Shown: positions 10,442 to 21,811, counted from the stretch's first letter. The stretch: 64,000 bases of DNA from Cystobasidiopsis lactophilus (GCA_001599975.1 BCIO01000001.1:3466151-3530150); one strand, 5' to 3'. Program-made: numbers and translations. Notes: a model not told the origin generated them from the sequence alone.

Positions 10442-12079
10442 ATGCACCTCTTCCCAAGCGACCGGCCTGAGAAGCCCTCTGTCGCTCACGGCCACTCCAA
10501 AATGTCTGCTATTGCGGCCAATCTGCCGTTCGCCTCCATCGCGAGGCTCGTCCAGGAGGAGAAAGCGGTCCAGTCGAACACGCTCAGCTCTTTGTCATGG
10601 TTCAAGGACGTTTGGAGGCTCAGAGGTGCGAATTGCCTTTATTTTATCGATCGCATCAAGCTTCAACGCGTCACTTGCAGGTTCTGCCATTGCCAGGACG
10701 TGGAGAGCTGGTGAGACGGCTTCTGGCCCCTCTCGGGATGCAAGTGCTGATGCGCTGTTCCGGAAATCTTTCAGTGCTCTGGATCACGCTGTGGGCGTGC
10801 GTCGTGGCGGCTGCTGAACTCTGGTACGGCCGACACTGGCGCCTCAGCAATTCTGTGGTGCCCATGATGTCGGTCGTGGTCGGCCTGCTGCTGGTGTTCC
10901 GCAACGGGTCGTCGTACTCGCGCTGGGAGGACGGAAGGAAGACGTTTGGTACTATGGCCAGCACTATTCGAAACCTGGTTCGGTATTCTTGGATCAACAT
11001 CGGCACCTCTGGTTACGACGCCACTCGAACTGTCGACGGCGAACCTCGACCGTTCTTGCACCCCAATTGGACGCGCGCCGACCGGGAAGAAAAGGCCTGG
11101 GTCCTGCGAATGGCTGTTGCTGTCATGGTCAGCGCAAAACATCATGTCCGTGGCGAGTTTGGCCTCGAGTGAGTGGGATTTCCAAAGTGACTGCCATTCG
11201 ACTCCTCTGAGATATCTGTGCCTCTCTTTTCAACAGCTATGAAGATTTGAACGAGCTTCTGCCGTCGCATGTAGCCCGCAAAGTGAATGGCGGCGGCATC
11301 TACGGCACCCTGCCCGAGTGCGCCAAACCCATGTCTTCGTCTGATCGTCGGTCTCCAAGCGTATCGACCGAAGAAGACCACATCCTGGTCGACGATTTCA
11401 ACCGCCCTTCGATTGCCCTGCCCTTGGTCATCATCCACTACTTGCAAACCTATTTCGCCAGGTGCAAGGCCAAAGGCTTCTTGGAAATGACCGGCCCAGC
11501 GGGCTACAACAACCTTACCGCTTCCCTCGCCGCTCTGACAACAGAAATTGAGGCCGTCGAGCGCCTTTCTCGCCAGCCCATTCCCTTGATCTACGGCATT
11601 CATTTAAAGTAAGCCCAGTTTCTCTTGGCTTGTGTTCCGCGTTTCTTAGTGGTCGTCTGTGTGCCTTTAGACAAGTTGTCACCCTTTACTTGGTCCTTTT
11701 GCCATTGACTTTGGTCGGCGACATGAAAGGTGGGTGCATTTGTAATCTCGGCGGAGTTCATAGCTAATCCCCTGGGCAGCGGCGATGATCCCGTTCGTCA
11801 CATCTTTGGCTTTCATGTTGATGGGTATCGAAGGCATCGCATCCGAGATCGAGGTCAGTGCTGCTTTTTGCAACGAGTACATGAAAGATGGGCTGTGGTT
11901 AACTGCCCCACCAGATGCCTTTTGGAAGCGACCGCTCAGATCTACCTTTGGACCTTTGGTGCGCCGAGCTGCGCAACGAGGTTTGTCTGGCTCACTATCT
12001 TGACCGTTGCTGGTCGCTCAGAGTCTCCTAGATCGAGCATGTCATTGCACATCTTCCATCCACGCTACATGAAGAGTAA
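10442..12079 (+). CDS. bestrophin-like (UPF0187/RFP-TM) anion channel
   Basis: Fungal bestrophin-family membrane protein, expected to form a chloride/anion channel. Eight exons splice in frame: 10442-10625, 10681-10710, 10775-11168, 11237-11608, 11671-11729, 11780-11853, 11915-11980 and 12032-12079. Diagnostic pieces are GSAIARTW after the first intron, the membrane segment LWITLWACVVAAAELWYG, the signature LLLVFRNGSSYSRWEDGRK with its Asn and Arg-Trp-(Asp/Glu)-Gly-Arg core, the later hydrophobic helices VVTLYLVLLPLTLVGDM and IPFVTSLAFMLMGIEGIA, and the C-terminal EIEMPFGSDRSDLPLD. A second in-frame ATG at 10502 is possible. The stop is TAA 12077-12079. The short internal exons (30, 59, 66 and 48 bases) would be easy for a gene finder to miss. 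The family call is strong; the transported ion and the membrane are not known from sequence. Confidence 0.85.
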
Positions 12080-12255
12080 AGGGACAACTACGCTGGGTCC
12101 CCGAACGACAATGCACGAAACCCTCTATGCCTCATTGAAATGCTAGACGCCAATCGCACCGCGGCGCCAGAGATCGACACAGATCAATCTTGATTCACTT
12201 CCCCACGACGCTGAGGCTTGGCGCTATCAGACCTTAGGCGCCGACGACGAGGATC

Positions 12256-12728
12256 ATGGTGGCAATTTTATTGGCCGGCGTTCCTTTTGAGCTTGCTCCT
12301 GCCGAAGTTCGCGAGAAATTGAGGGCGGGCTTAGAGACAGCCATCAAAGGGCTGGAGGCGGCCGGCTACGAAGTCGGTCGAGTCTATCTCACTCCTGGAG
12401 AGCCCATCACGGCCTTGGAGGAGAAGCTGAAAGAGAGACCGTGGGATGGGGTCATGGTTGGTGAGTTGGCATCACTTGTAGTATATGCCCGAGGCCAGGC
12501 GATACTTATAGATTGCACCCAAAGGTTTTGGGCTCCGAGCAAATCCCGGACTGACTCAGTTCGTCGTCACCCGGGGCTCTGTGCTTCTCGTTCGAGAACT
12601 GATTAGGGTGGTGGCACAGGCTGTTTGAAGTGTTGATCAACACAGTCAAAGACATCTCCCCCGGGTCAAAGTTCGTCTTCAATACGAGCATGGAAGATGT
12701 CATGGAAGCAGTCAAGCGTAACTTCTGA
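12256..12728 (+). CDS. small conserved protein of about 120 residues, function unknown
   Basis: The ATG at 12256 opens MVAILLAGVPFELAPAEV, an amphipathic strand-helix start, and then a helix and strand ending in WDGVMVG. An intron 12461-12524 joins in phase to GFGLRANPGLTQF, and the last piece runs WWHRLFEVLINTVKDISPG ... FNTSMEDVMEAVKRNF with the stop at 12726-12728. The alternating strand/helix pattern suggests a small Rossmann-like or flavodoxin-like fold, and the GFGxR..P..T motif looks conserved in fungal proteins I can recall only loosely. The second intron (around 12573-12608) cannot be placed in phase with any GT donor, so one base may be missing in the sequence or the intron is unusual. 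No function can be assigned. Confidence 0.6.
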
Positions 12729-13077
12729 TATCAATTGGCTGCGCGGGTGTAAGAAGCTGCAGCGGGCCGAAGCAGATGCTGGACTCGCTGTCTGAACGGA
12801 TACTTCGGCCTCGCTCTCCGTACATTGAAAGTCAAGGGAATCGCATATATGACAGAGCAGATAATAGAAAGGTCAGCCAGATATGAAGCGTCGCCGACGT
12901 CGAGCCGGTCAGACGGTGGCAAGATGCGTCTGCAATTATTTAGGGTTCCAGATCGAACATTCCGGCAGCAGAATCAGTTGCTAGGATCCACGCAACAACC
13001 AAGAGCAGTAGCATGCCCAGCAGTGGGCTCTCCAACTGCGCTCTACCAATCCCGGTGTTCTTTGGTCTGGATCAACC
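12729..13077. other. intergenic region
   Basis: Between the small conserved gene and the dehydrogenase. No coding exon, tRNA or repeat recognised. Contains the 3' end of the former and promoter of the latter. Confidence 0.5.
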
Positions 13078-14447
13078 ATGGCGGCCTCTAGCTTATTCGA
13101 TGTCAAAGACAAAGTTGTTCTGGTGACAGGAGGTAGGCATAGTATGCATTTCCGACAGTCAGCAGCAGACTAAAACAGGGGCATTGCAGGGGTTGGTGTT
13201 CCGAAAGCAACAAGCGGAGAGCACGCTGATGGACGATTCCGTTAGGCCAAAGGCATCGGTTTTATGGTGGGAGCCCTTCCTCTACTATAGTAAGTAGCTA
13301 ACTTCGGGACGTAGATCGCTACTGCGTTCGTGAAAGCTGGCGCCAAAGTGTACATCGCTTCGCGAGATGCGAAAGCGCTGGGTAGGCCTTGTTTGACCAT
13401 CCGACAGCTTGGCGTCTCACTCTTTTCGTTCCAGACGCTGCTTCCAAGGAACTCAACCAACTGGGGCCAGGCAGCTGCCACTATATTGCCGCCGATCTCC
13501 AGAAGGTCTCTGACATCGAGAAGCTCGCTGCTGAGCTCTCCAAGAAAGAGTCTAGTCCGCTTCTCCATCTATCTCCCTTCGCTCTATATCTAATCCTGCT
13601 CTTGTCCAGAGCTCAACGTACTCGTCAACAACAGCGGTGCCAATGTAAGGACTTTCCGTTCCCCGCAGGCTGCCTTCCGACTTGGGCCTCATCCTTCTCC
13701 AGTGGGGTGCACCTCTGGAAGAGTACCCAGACGAGGCCTTCACCAAAGTTATCAACGTGAGAGCACTTCGTCTCGACCCGCATGCAGAGCTGATGTCCTT
13801 GCAACAGCTCAACTTGCAGAGGGTGTTTACTTTGACCCAAAAGCTGGTACCTCTTCTCAAGGCTGGCGCCGTCTCCGAGAGTGGCAACGGCAAGGCTCCT
13901 TTCTCGGATCCAGCCAGGATCATCAACGTGAGCAAACAGAGGCTAAGTCAAGCCACTCATATCTGATATGGTTCCTCGCCACATCAGATCGGAAGCGTTG
14001 ATGGCCTACGAGTTCCTTCGTGAGCTAAACATTAGCTATAACACTTGTTAAGACTAATGAGCTCTGGTTCCAGGCTCGCAACGTTCGCATACTCGGCCTC
14101 GAAAGCCGGCCTCCACCACCTGTCCCGTGTTCTCGCCATGCACCTTGGACCAGAGGGAGTCACCAGTAATACTCTGGCCTGCGGTGCATTTCAGAGCAAG
14201 AGTACGTGACTTTTCGGCTAATTCGGTTTTCTTTCTACGCCAACACATGACAACTTGCTTCATAGTGATGAAGGCTACTCTTGAGCGCGCCGGCGACGCC
14301 ATTATTGATGCGGTGCCTCTCAAACGTATTGGAACACCAGAGGACATTGGCGGTGCCTGCATCTTTCTCTCCTCAAGGGCCGGCGCTTGGGTTAACGGCG
14401 CCACTTTGCCACTGGACGGAGGAGCTTTGATCACTGCAAAGTTGTAG
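13078..14447 (+). CDS. short-chain dehydrogenase/reductase (SDR)
   Basis: NAD(P)-dependent oxidoreductase of the classical SDR family, resembling fungal proteins annotated as 3-oxoacyl-ACP or rhamnolipid-type reductases. The start is MAASSLFDVKDKVVLVTGG. Later exons give GIGFM, IATAFVKAGAKVYIASRD, LNVLVNNSGAN (the NNxG motif), IINIGSVDGLR (with the catalytic Ser), FAYSASKAGLHHLSRVLA (the catalytic Tyr-x3-Lys) and a C-terminal RIGTPEDIGGACIFLSS ... LPLDGGAL. Most joins are in phase, including one that rebuilds SKKES-K-LNVLV. The weak point is the region 13131-13250: the glycine-rich TGGxxGIG motif is broken by one or more introns and I could not find a phase-correct join. The stop TAG at 14445-14447 lies 37 bases from the convergent stop of PI31. 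The substrate is unknown. Confidence 0.8.
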
Positions 14448-14484
14448 CATATCCCTATTGCTGTCCCGTTGCAACGCCTTTTGA

Positions 14485-15670
14485 TCATCCAAACATGTTG
14501 TCGTAGTCATTGGAGCGCTGGAATAACAGGCACGATGAGTACAGCCCAGGCCATTATCTGAGGAAGGGGCACCCACGGGAGGGGGAAACTCGTCAAAATC
14601 AGGGTCGCCTCCTGGAAAGCGAGGTGCGCCGCCTCGAGGGCCACCAAAGCCTTGCCTGCCCGGCAGTCGAGCTGGTGGGCCGCCCAGATTCGGGCCGACC
14701 GGATCAAAGCGAGCGCCAGGCGGCACTGCACCCGGTGGCAAGAAACCGTCTCCTCCCCACAATCCTTGCCCGCCGACCCTCGGTTCTGTGTTGCGATCCC
14801 TGAACAGGGGGTGATTGGGGCCCAAAATCATCCCATCGCCCTCCAGGCCACCCAATGGCACTCGGCCTCCACCGGTGGTGCCACCCATGCCTCCCAGGGG
14901 AAGCAAGTCCGAGCGGCCAATATCAGGTGGGAAGGGGTTCCGAGGTTGGCCCAAAGGCGGCACCCGGGGCGGTGGATCATGCAGCGGCCCCATTGGACCA
15001 GGTTGATCAGGATAGTAGCCCCTTGCCCGCCTATCAGGCTGTCCTCGAGAGGATGATCCGACGACTGGGTTCTCGACCGAAGCAGTGCCACCCTTGGTCA
15101 GGCCCGGCGCAAGAGTCTGAATGATGGAGGACTTGTAAAGCAGGATGAGATCTTTGAGGCGGGCGGGAGACGCAAACATGGTCGCTAAATCTGCCGTATT
15201 GCTGCTGAGGGGAAATGGGAAGGAGGAGGACGAGAAGTAGTCGGTGATAACGACATCCATGCTCTTCGTCTTGTTATCCTGGTTTCCGCACAATATGTCA
15301 GTGTTCCGCCCATTTTACGACCGAAGGGAGAACGAACCTCGACAGCGATGCCATTGACGACCGCTCGCGAGCCCAGCTTGGACGTGCCAACCTCATAAGT
15401 CATTGCCGACTCCTCATGCTTGTACGTCAAGGTCAGATCTCGTCCAGGCTGGCCCCATCCGTCTGGCAGCTTGTTGGTAGCAGTGGGAGCATCATCCGGC
15501 GAACTACCGGTGGCAGCGGGCTGCAAGCGGAAGGCCAGAGCAGTCATGATGGAGTGCAGGAGCAAGGCCAGGCAAATGTGCGGCGAGGCCACATCGTCCA
15601 GGTTGGCTGGGCGCAACTGCTTGACCAGCTCCAGCAGTGTGTTTGGGTCATAAGCGTCCTTGTCTGCCAT
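14485..15670 (-). CDS. PI31-like proteasome regulator (PSMF1/Fub1 family)
   Basis: PI31-family proteins bind the 20S proteasome and modulate its assembly or activity. The minus-strand start at 15670 gives MADKDAYDPNTLLELVKQL, an N-terminal FP-like alpha/beta domain of about 160 residues. It is followed by the family's Pro/Gly-rich C-terminal half: DPPPRVPPLGQPRNPF, DIGRSDLLPLGG, MILGPNHPLF, GARFDPVGP and DFDEFPPP. A first intron near 15289-15344 joins in frame. A last intron, starting right after FPPP, restores the typical C-terminus RSNDYDNMFG and ends at TGA 14485-14487; without this join the frame reads on into unrelated sequence. About 350 residues, normal for the family. A copy of a dispersed repeat begins about 190 bases upstream of its start codon. 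Confidence 0.87.
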
Positions 15671-15863
15671 TGTCCGTCGTTGGCGAACAACAAGGAGCGG
15701 AGAGGCAATGACGACGTCGCTTCCTCATCGAGCTCGGTGCTGGTTCCTCTGGCAACCCTGCGCTTAGGGCTCAGCTAATGAGGACTCAGAGGTCCGTTAA
15801 GAGTCCTAGACGAGCACTGAGACCCAGAAATGACACCTCAGGCCCTCGTCCGCCTCTCCCGGG

Positions 15864-16180
15864 GCCGTTTCGCGCTTTTCTGCTGCCGTTGGCCAATCGA
15901 CAAGCTCTCTGATCCCTCTTTCTGAGACGTGAACGGTATTTCTGGTGTCTATATATTGCACCAGGCCGCGCACCTGCCCTCCCTCTTCCAATCCGCGTCT
16001 ATCGATCGCCACGCAAAATTCAAGCGGGATTTGATGATGTGCACCGTCTGGCCGGAAACCGCTGCAGCTGGCTTGGAGCGGCCTGAATTCACGATACTTC
16101 AGGATCCGTGTCGGCGACGCGTTCGATCATCGCTCACAAGGAGAAAGAAGGCTCTTTTTGCCCGGAGTGGTGCCTGAAGT
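15864..16180 (+). repeat. dispersed repeat, copy 1 (partner at the right end of the window)
   Basis: About 317 bases closely matching 63682-64000 in the same orientation, with only about 20 differences by eye, mostly single substitutions plus a short divergent patch near 15940 and two one-base length changes. The flanks to the left of both copies are unrelated. The match starts at GCCGTTTCGCGCTT in both. It could be a long terminal repeat, a small non-autonomous element or a duplicated promoter segment; no inverted ends or target duplication were recognised. The right boundary cannot be set because the partner runs off the window. Confidence 0.85.
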
Positions 16181-17658
16181 TGCAACGGCTCGACTCGCTC
16201 TCCATCCGTTGTGGCCTGCTCTGTGCTTGCGGTCGGCAGTTGTGTGCTGCTTGTGATGCACCAATATGTTGATCGCTCATTGATTTTGGATCGTTCGCAT
16301 GCGAGGCTTCAGCTCGAGGTCAGCCCTTCCATCAAATTTGCCACCAAGAGTCTAGCTCATCGGTGCCCGCAGCCCTATTTTTGGTGAACAAGGATAGAAA
16401 ATGACGCTAACTGTCCTCAAAAAGGCCGATGTCGGATCTTGCGACCTCCAGCGCATCTTCGTTCAAGCGTTGTCGCCACTTTCCGATACCACACCACTTT
16501 TCCGCCCCGATGACCACCACACCAGCAGTACAGAGATACGGATCAGCTCTCCAGCTCAACGTCGCGAGATCAAACGCTCGACTCAACCGGCTCGAAGCAC
16601 GAACAGCAGCACAACGCAGCTCGGAGTCGGACTCGGACTCGCACAGCCGACCTCGCCTGCGTACCAGTCCATATATCAGCCAGTTCCTTTGTATTTGGTG
16701 CTCTTTCGACTCCGGCGCCGACTCTACGACCCAAAGCCCTTCTGTTCTCTGCGATTCTTTAAGGGCAAGACTGCGATAGCCCTCTCGACACTCAGCGACT
16801 ACCCACCCATCCCAACTATATTCTCGTGCTCGACTTTCAACNGTTTGAAGTGATGTGATNAGGGCTGGTCGTCTAAGGTGTNTTGGGAATGCTNGCCTTC
16901 ACGCACATCCTCGAACCCTCCGCCGCTACAAACGGACCGTTCTCCTTCCATAAATTTGTTTGCACGTAGAATTCGAATTCGCAACAAAGAAAGAAGACCG
17001 GCCCCGACATTGCTTTACAGGCCAGCCCCTCACTTTTGGGCGAGGTGGCAAACAAGGCAGGTGTTGCCGTTGCTGCCTTCCTTGCGTGTGCTCGGAGTGT
17101 CCCTATGTCCTCTGTGGGGTGCATAGATCGGGTGTGAGCTGTGTACAATTCGAGAAGAGGCATTCTTGAGCACCGGAACCCAGCCGGCGAGTTTTGCTGC
17201 CCTCTCGCTGGCGTTCATTCCACCCTGCTATGACGCTGCTGCACTGCCCCAGCACGATCTTGGTGCCTGAAGAGGNGTGTAGGATGACGCCGGGAAGCCG
17301 CTGGCCGTTTGTGGCAAACGTGGGTGAGCGCCGCGACTCAGTCCGCCGGCGCAACGGACAGACTTTGACGACCAAGTGCTCCTTAATGACACGTCGCCTC
17401 GCTTTCACACCGAGCTCATTCTGCTCTGCTGATTCGTGGCTTTCCAATGGTGCTGGTTTCGCGTCGAAAAGTTGATAGCGCAAACTTTAATGTCGACGGT
17501 CGCCACTCGAACGATGAGGCCTGGCAAAACGGCCACGGCAGGCGCTCAGAGAGTGTCACAATGACTCTTGCTCCTGCTCATCCACATTCTCGTCTCGAGA
17601 ATTCCAAAGCGCACACTCTCGCCTTCGAGTCCAAGCCCTTGCCCAAACCTGCACCAAC
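16181..17658. other. gene-poor stretch with ambiguous bases
   Basis: About 1.5 kb without a gene I can support. It holds five unresolved bases (16842, 16860, 16882, 16894 and 17276). The longest open frame (16401-16853) reads as low-complexity sequence without domain features and overlaps an equally long frame, so I do not call it. The beginning may still belong to the dispersed repeat, since the true right end of that repeat is unknown. Confidence 0.5.
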
Positions 17659-18998
17659 ATGGCGTCCTCCTCTCAAGCCCACGTCCCAGCGAGCTTCCAA
17701 ACAGTAAGCCGTTCAGTTTGTGGCCTATTCTCATTTGCTTGTGCTGATCCAAAGCCCAATCAGCTGCTGCTTGCAGCGTCACTTCCGGCCTTGCCTGAGG
17801 TGAGTTTGATTCCCTGGAAGTGCCTGCGGGCTCTCGACTGACTCCATCCCTCTCTCAGCTTTCCCCCGCGGAGGCCAAAGGCTTGTTCTTCATGGACTTC
17901 GTCGTGGGTGTCAGTGGGAAACCGATGGAGCTTGACAATGGCGAGCTGTTCAAAGGCTTGCCGGTGAGTCTTGCTTTGGAAGCGAGCAGTTGCTCCCCGA
18001 TTGAACTTGGCTTAAACCAGACCTTCGACGCTGACCAGTCCCACGTCGAGGGCGGCATCGGCCGCATTCCCATCAGCGAGCAAGTTCCCCAAGGCCGCAC
18101 CGCTAGATTTCTCCGAAACCGAGAAATCAAAGCGGCTCGTAAAGCAGCCCTGCCAAAGCTTCGCAAGCCAAATGCCGCGAACAAGAGCTTCCGGGCGGAG
18201 TTGGAAAACCAGCAAGCAATGGCCGCGGGCTTGCCACGTTTGGAGAAGGAAATGGAAGCTGCGGCAGAGGCAGCGCCCATCAAGCATTACGCAAACGACT
18301 TCACTGTCCTTGTCCATTACGACCAGCCGCCGGCCAATACCCCACTCGCCCCTCCTCCCGCGAGAAAGCCGGCCGCCAAGTCGAAAAAGACCAAGTCTGC
18401 AGCTGGCAAGAAGGCCGGTACTCCCAAATCTGCCAAAGCTTCAACTGGCAAGAAGGCCTCGGCTACATCTACTCCACCCAAGCCGGCTGCGGCTAACTTG
18501 AGCGATGGCGCTCCGCTTGCTTCCTCTCCACCTCCTCAGGCTCAATCGGACGATCTCTCTGCCATCCAAGGGTATGGCACCCGCTCAAAGACGCCCAAGG
18601 TGCAAAAGCTTTCGTCCGAGGCGCCACCAGAGCCCGTGGGTACCGAAGACGGCAAGAGCTTGAAGCGCAAGAGGGACGACGCCAGCGACGAGCCCGCCAG
18701 CTCTAACTTGTTCATCAAGATCCCGGCCCTCAAATCTCGAACAGCGTCTGCTTCTACACCTTCACCCAAGGACAGCCGGTCCACGTCTGAGACGCTGCAG
18801 TCTGGTCCCTCGTCGACCACCCTCGAATCGACCGCATCCTCTCCCCGTCCGGCAAAGAGGGCAAAGAGGGCTCGGGTCCCGAAGCAGGTTCGCATTGACG
18901 AGGGCTACAACACAACCCACATCATTTCCGCTCCTCCCTCCGCCAATGCCGTCGAGTCCAAGCCCAAGAGCAGAAGCAAGGGCCGCAAGCGCAGCTAG
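17659..18998 (+). CDS. basic low-complexity protein, probably nuclear; function unknown
   Basis: Four exons: MASSSQAHVPASFQT from 17659, then LLLAASLPALPE, then LSPAEAKGLFFMDFVVGV ... ELFKGLP, then a long exon from TFDADQSHVEGGIGRIPISE to TAG 18996-18998. All joins are phase 0. The N-terminal 150 residues look folded and conserved (RTARFLRNREIKAARK). The C-terminal half is Ala/Lys/Ser/Pro-rich with KKTKSAAGKKAGTPKSAK, resembling linker-histone-like tails. It also carries several basic clusters that would serve as nuclear localisation signals (KRAKRARVPK, KSRSKGRKRS). About 390 residues. I do not recognise the family; a chromatin- or RNA-associated role is inference from composition only. Confidence 0.65.
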
Positions 18999-19888
18999 AG
19001 TCGGACCCGGTCTCACCTCACCTCACCTCACCTCTTTGTCAGCCTCCTCAAATGTTGTTCACCTCTCTCAGCTATTCAGTATCAATCAAGTGGTGTGGGA
19101 CACTTCAGTATTTGGCATCCAACTATTTTGTCGACTGTACAAAACTTCGGCACTCTTCTCCTATCTCTCACATTCTGTAACATGTCGAATAGCATATTAG
19201 TTTGGACTTTTATCATGGACAATGCATTGTAGACTGGTCAGGTTATCTTGTAGACCTTTGCCACTGGACTTTGGTTTCTACCCTGAGAGCGGCCCCTCTT
19301 GCACCTTGCTTTCACCTGAAGGTAGCGCGGCTAGACATTGAGCTACATGCTAGTATTCTGCGTGATGAAAGTTAGCTGTCATCCAGCTTGAAGTTGATGT
19401 AGAGCCAATCGGTGGCAAATGTTTGTAGAGACCAGACTCACGATGTCTCTAGTGGCCGACTCGACGCTCATCCCCAAAAGACAGCCACACACCACTGGTT
19501 TGATAATTGAGCAAAGATAAAGTGCCAGCAGATGCACTGCCCCCGGACGCTGGCAAAATGGTGAAGACGGCTCTCTGCCAGCTACCCAGCGATGCTTCTG
19601 ATGGAGCCGAAACCCAGTCAAACGATTTCTTGACCTCATAAAATGATCAGAGCAGAACTTGAAGCAGGGTCAGCAGAGAGACTGTCGAGCTGCCCAGTCA
19701 AGGTGGACTTCGAGCATGTGTCGCCACCGAGCTCGACTTGATCCCAATTGAAAGCCAGCAAGCGCATCACAGCAATCAATCTCAAACAACAGAACACCAG
19801 AAGCACCAATCTCAAAAGCACAAGTGGCGGCGGCGGTCCTTCTCCAAGCAGGCTTCGCTGCCCAAAATTTTCTTCAAGTCAATCCATC
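18999..19888. other. long intergenic region
   Basis: About 890 bases between the basic protein gene and LTV1. It holds a short CTCAC tandem repeat (19012-19034) just after the stop codon. Short minus-strand frames at 19379-19821 show no protein-like features. No RNA gene recognised. Confidence 0.5.
19012..19034. repeat. CTCAC microsatellite
   Basis: Four perfect copies of CTCAC plus a partial unit directly downstream of the stop codon at 18998, probably in the 3' untranslated region. Too short to be a telomeric or satellite array. Confidence 0.85.
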
Positions 19889-21698
19889 ATGTCGAACCGG
19901 TCCAAGACGCTGTTCCGAGGGCCAGATGTGAAGCACTACCAGCTGCTGCACCGCTCTCTGCGCGATCCGCTATCGAACGACCCGGATGCGCCGGGGCGGG
20001 TGCTGAGCCAAGTCAAGTCCAAGGGCAAGCAAAAGGCTGAGGACGAAGATGATGCGTTGGCGGCCAACGAAGGCGAGGCGGCGCAGTACGACATCTTCTA
20101 CGACGATTCCAGCTACGACTACATGCAGCACCTGCGCTCGATGGGCTCCGACAAGGAGGCCGTCTTCCTCGAAGCGCCCAAAGCCAACAAGCGGCCAGCA
20201 GCCAAGGCCGCCGAGCAGCTCATCATCCTGCCCCAGGAAGTCCTGCCCGCCCACCCAGAGGAGGAGCGCGATTACTCAGAGATGCTCGGCATCCCCGACC
20301 GCCCGTATGGTCTCCAGCCAGACATGGACCCCAGGCTGAGGGAAGTGCTTGAGGCGCTCGAGGACGAGGCTTATGTGGCGGAAGACGGCGGGGAGGACTT
20401 CTTTGAAGGTATCGTCAAGGACGAGGACGGCGAGTGGACCGACGAGGAGGCCGAGGTTGGCTTGGATCCCACGTCGGCGTACGACCAGACTATGGCCCAG
20501 TTCAAAGCGGCCGATTATGGCTCAGACTCGGATTTGGAAGACGATGACGAGGTGCCGGATATGCCAGCCTTTGCCGCCACTCAGAAGCGGAAGAAGGCAT
20601 CGTCCACCGCGCCCAGCTCGGCGTTTTCCATGTCCAGCTCCTCAATGTACCGCAACCAAGGCCTCAGGGATCTAGATGATCGATTTGACAAGGTGTGTTT
20701 GGATGCCTTCACCTCTAAGCCCGTGTGGCTGACATGTTCTTGGTCTCCTACCCACAGATCGAGGCCGAGTACGCCGATTCCAACTCAAGCGATGATTCAG
20801 AAGGCGAGGAAGGCGAAGAGCTCGACATGGAAGCCCAGCGAGCGGACCTGTCCAGCATCCTCGACGACTTCTTAGACCGCTACCAGATCCTCGGCAACAA
20901 GATGAAGACCCGGGCGTTGATCTCCTCCGAGGACTCGCCCGCCGCTCAGCTCACCCATATGCGCGACCTGCTCAAGGAAGTGGACGGCGACCAGGACGGG
21001 CATAAGGCCCGCATCTTGGCCCGCGTCGAGGCGATGGAGGCCAGGGAGGCCAAGAAGGCTGGAAAGGAGAAGATTTGGGTCGACGACTTGCAGGCCAAAG
21101 AGAGGGACCGGTGGGATTGCCAGACCGTTCTCAGTGCGCCGCTCCTCCCTTTCGATCATCTGAAGAATCACAGGCTGATGAGACCCGCATTTGATCGCAC
21201 AGGCACTTATTCGAACTTGGAAAACCACCCGAGGCTGATGCGCTTGAGGGACGTCACCCGGAAGCCTGGCGCTCCCTTACCCGCTACCAGAGACGAGGCC
21301 AAGCCGAAGCAGATTCTCATTGATCCTCGCACTGGGTTGCCGTTTGTCGAGGCGCCCGAGGAGCCGGCCGCTGAAGACGAGGAAGACGAGGAGGAAGATG
21401 ACGAGGATTTGGGACGTGAGTGGTTCTCCCTGATATTCACCTTGAATTTCCTTAACGCCAGCCCCTCACAGCCCGCCAAGAAACTGTCACCCGGCCGAAA
21501 CACGAGTCCAAAGAGGAGAAGAAGGCGCGCAAGCAGGCCGTCAAAGCCCAGCGCTCGGCCCGGCGGGTCGAGAAGAAGACGAACAAGGAGATGTTCGACT
21601 CGGAGAAGAAGCGGCAGGTCAACCTGGCGGGCAGGAAGAGCGCGGCGGACATCAGCGTCCAGAACCCAGGCCGCGCCACCGTCACTTCGCTCTCATAA
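19889..21698 (+). CDS. LTV1: Ltv1, 40S ribosomal subunit assembly/export factor
   Basis: Ltv1 binds pre-40S particles and helps incorporate small-subunit proteins and export the particle. From the ATG at 19889 the protein starts MSNRSKTLFRGPDVKHYQLL; the family pattern HYQLLHRS and the acidic middle are clear, followed by DLDDRFDK and ILDDFLDRYQILGNKMKT. The conserved WDCQTVLSTYSNLENHP is rebuilt only after removing the intron that starts at 21142 (donor GTGCGC). A further intron starting near 21417 brings in the basic tail with ESKEEKKARKQAVK and EKKTNKEMFDSEKKRQVNL. The stop TAA is 21696-21698. The first intron starts at 20693. The gene is convergent with NTE1, whose stop is 113 bases away. 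The identification is strong. Confidence 0.92.
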
Positions 21699-21811
21699 CA
21701 ACTTTCGTTTTTCTAGACTTGTAACATTGTATAATAGGATGCTAGGAGTGTGGTGTCGATAATAATGCACTTTGGAATGGTTTCGTGTTACAATGTGTGT
21801 ATGGTGTCTCT

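Noticed and set aside
16401-16853. 150-residue plus-strand frame in the gene-poor stretch
   Set aside because: Low-complexity composition, contains an ambiguous base, and an equally long frame overlaps it; no splice pattern or motif supports either.
19012-19034. CTCAC repeat as a possible telomeric or satellite sequence
   Set aside because: Only four units, inside a gene-rich region, in a probable 3' untranslated region.
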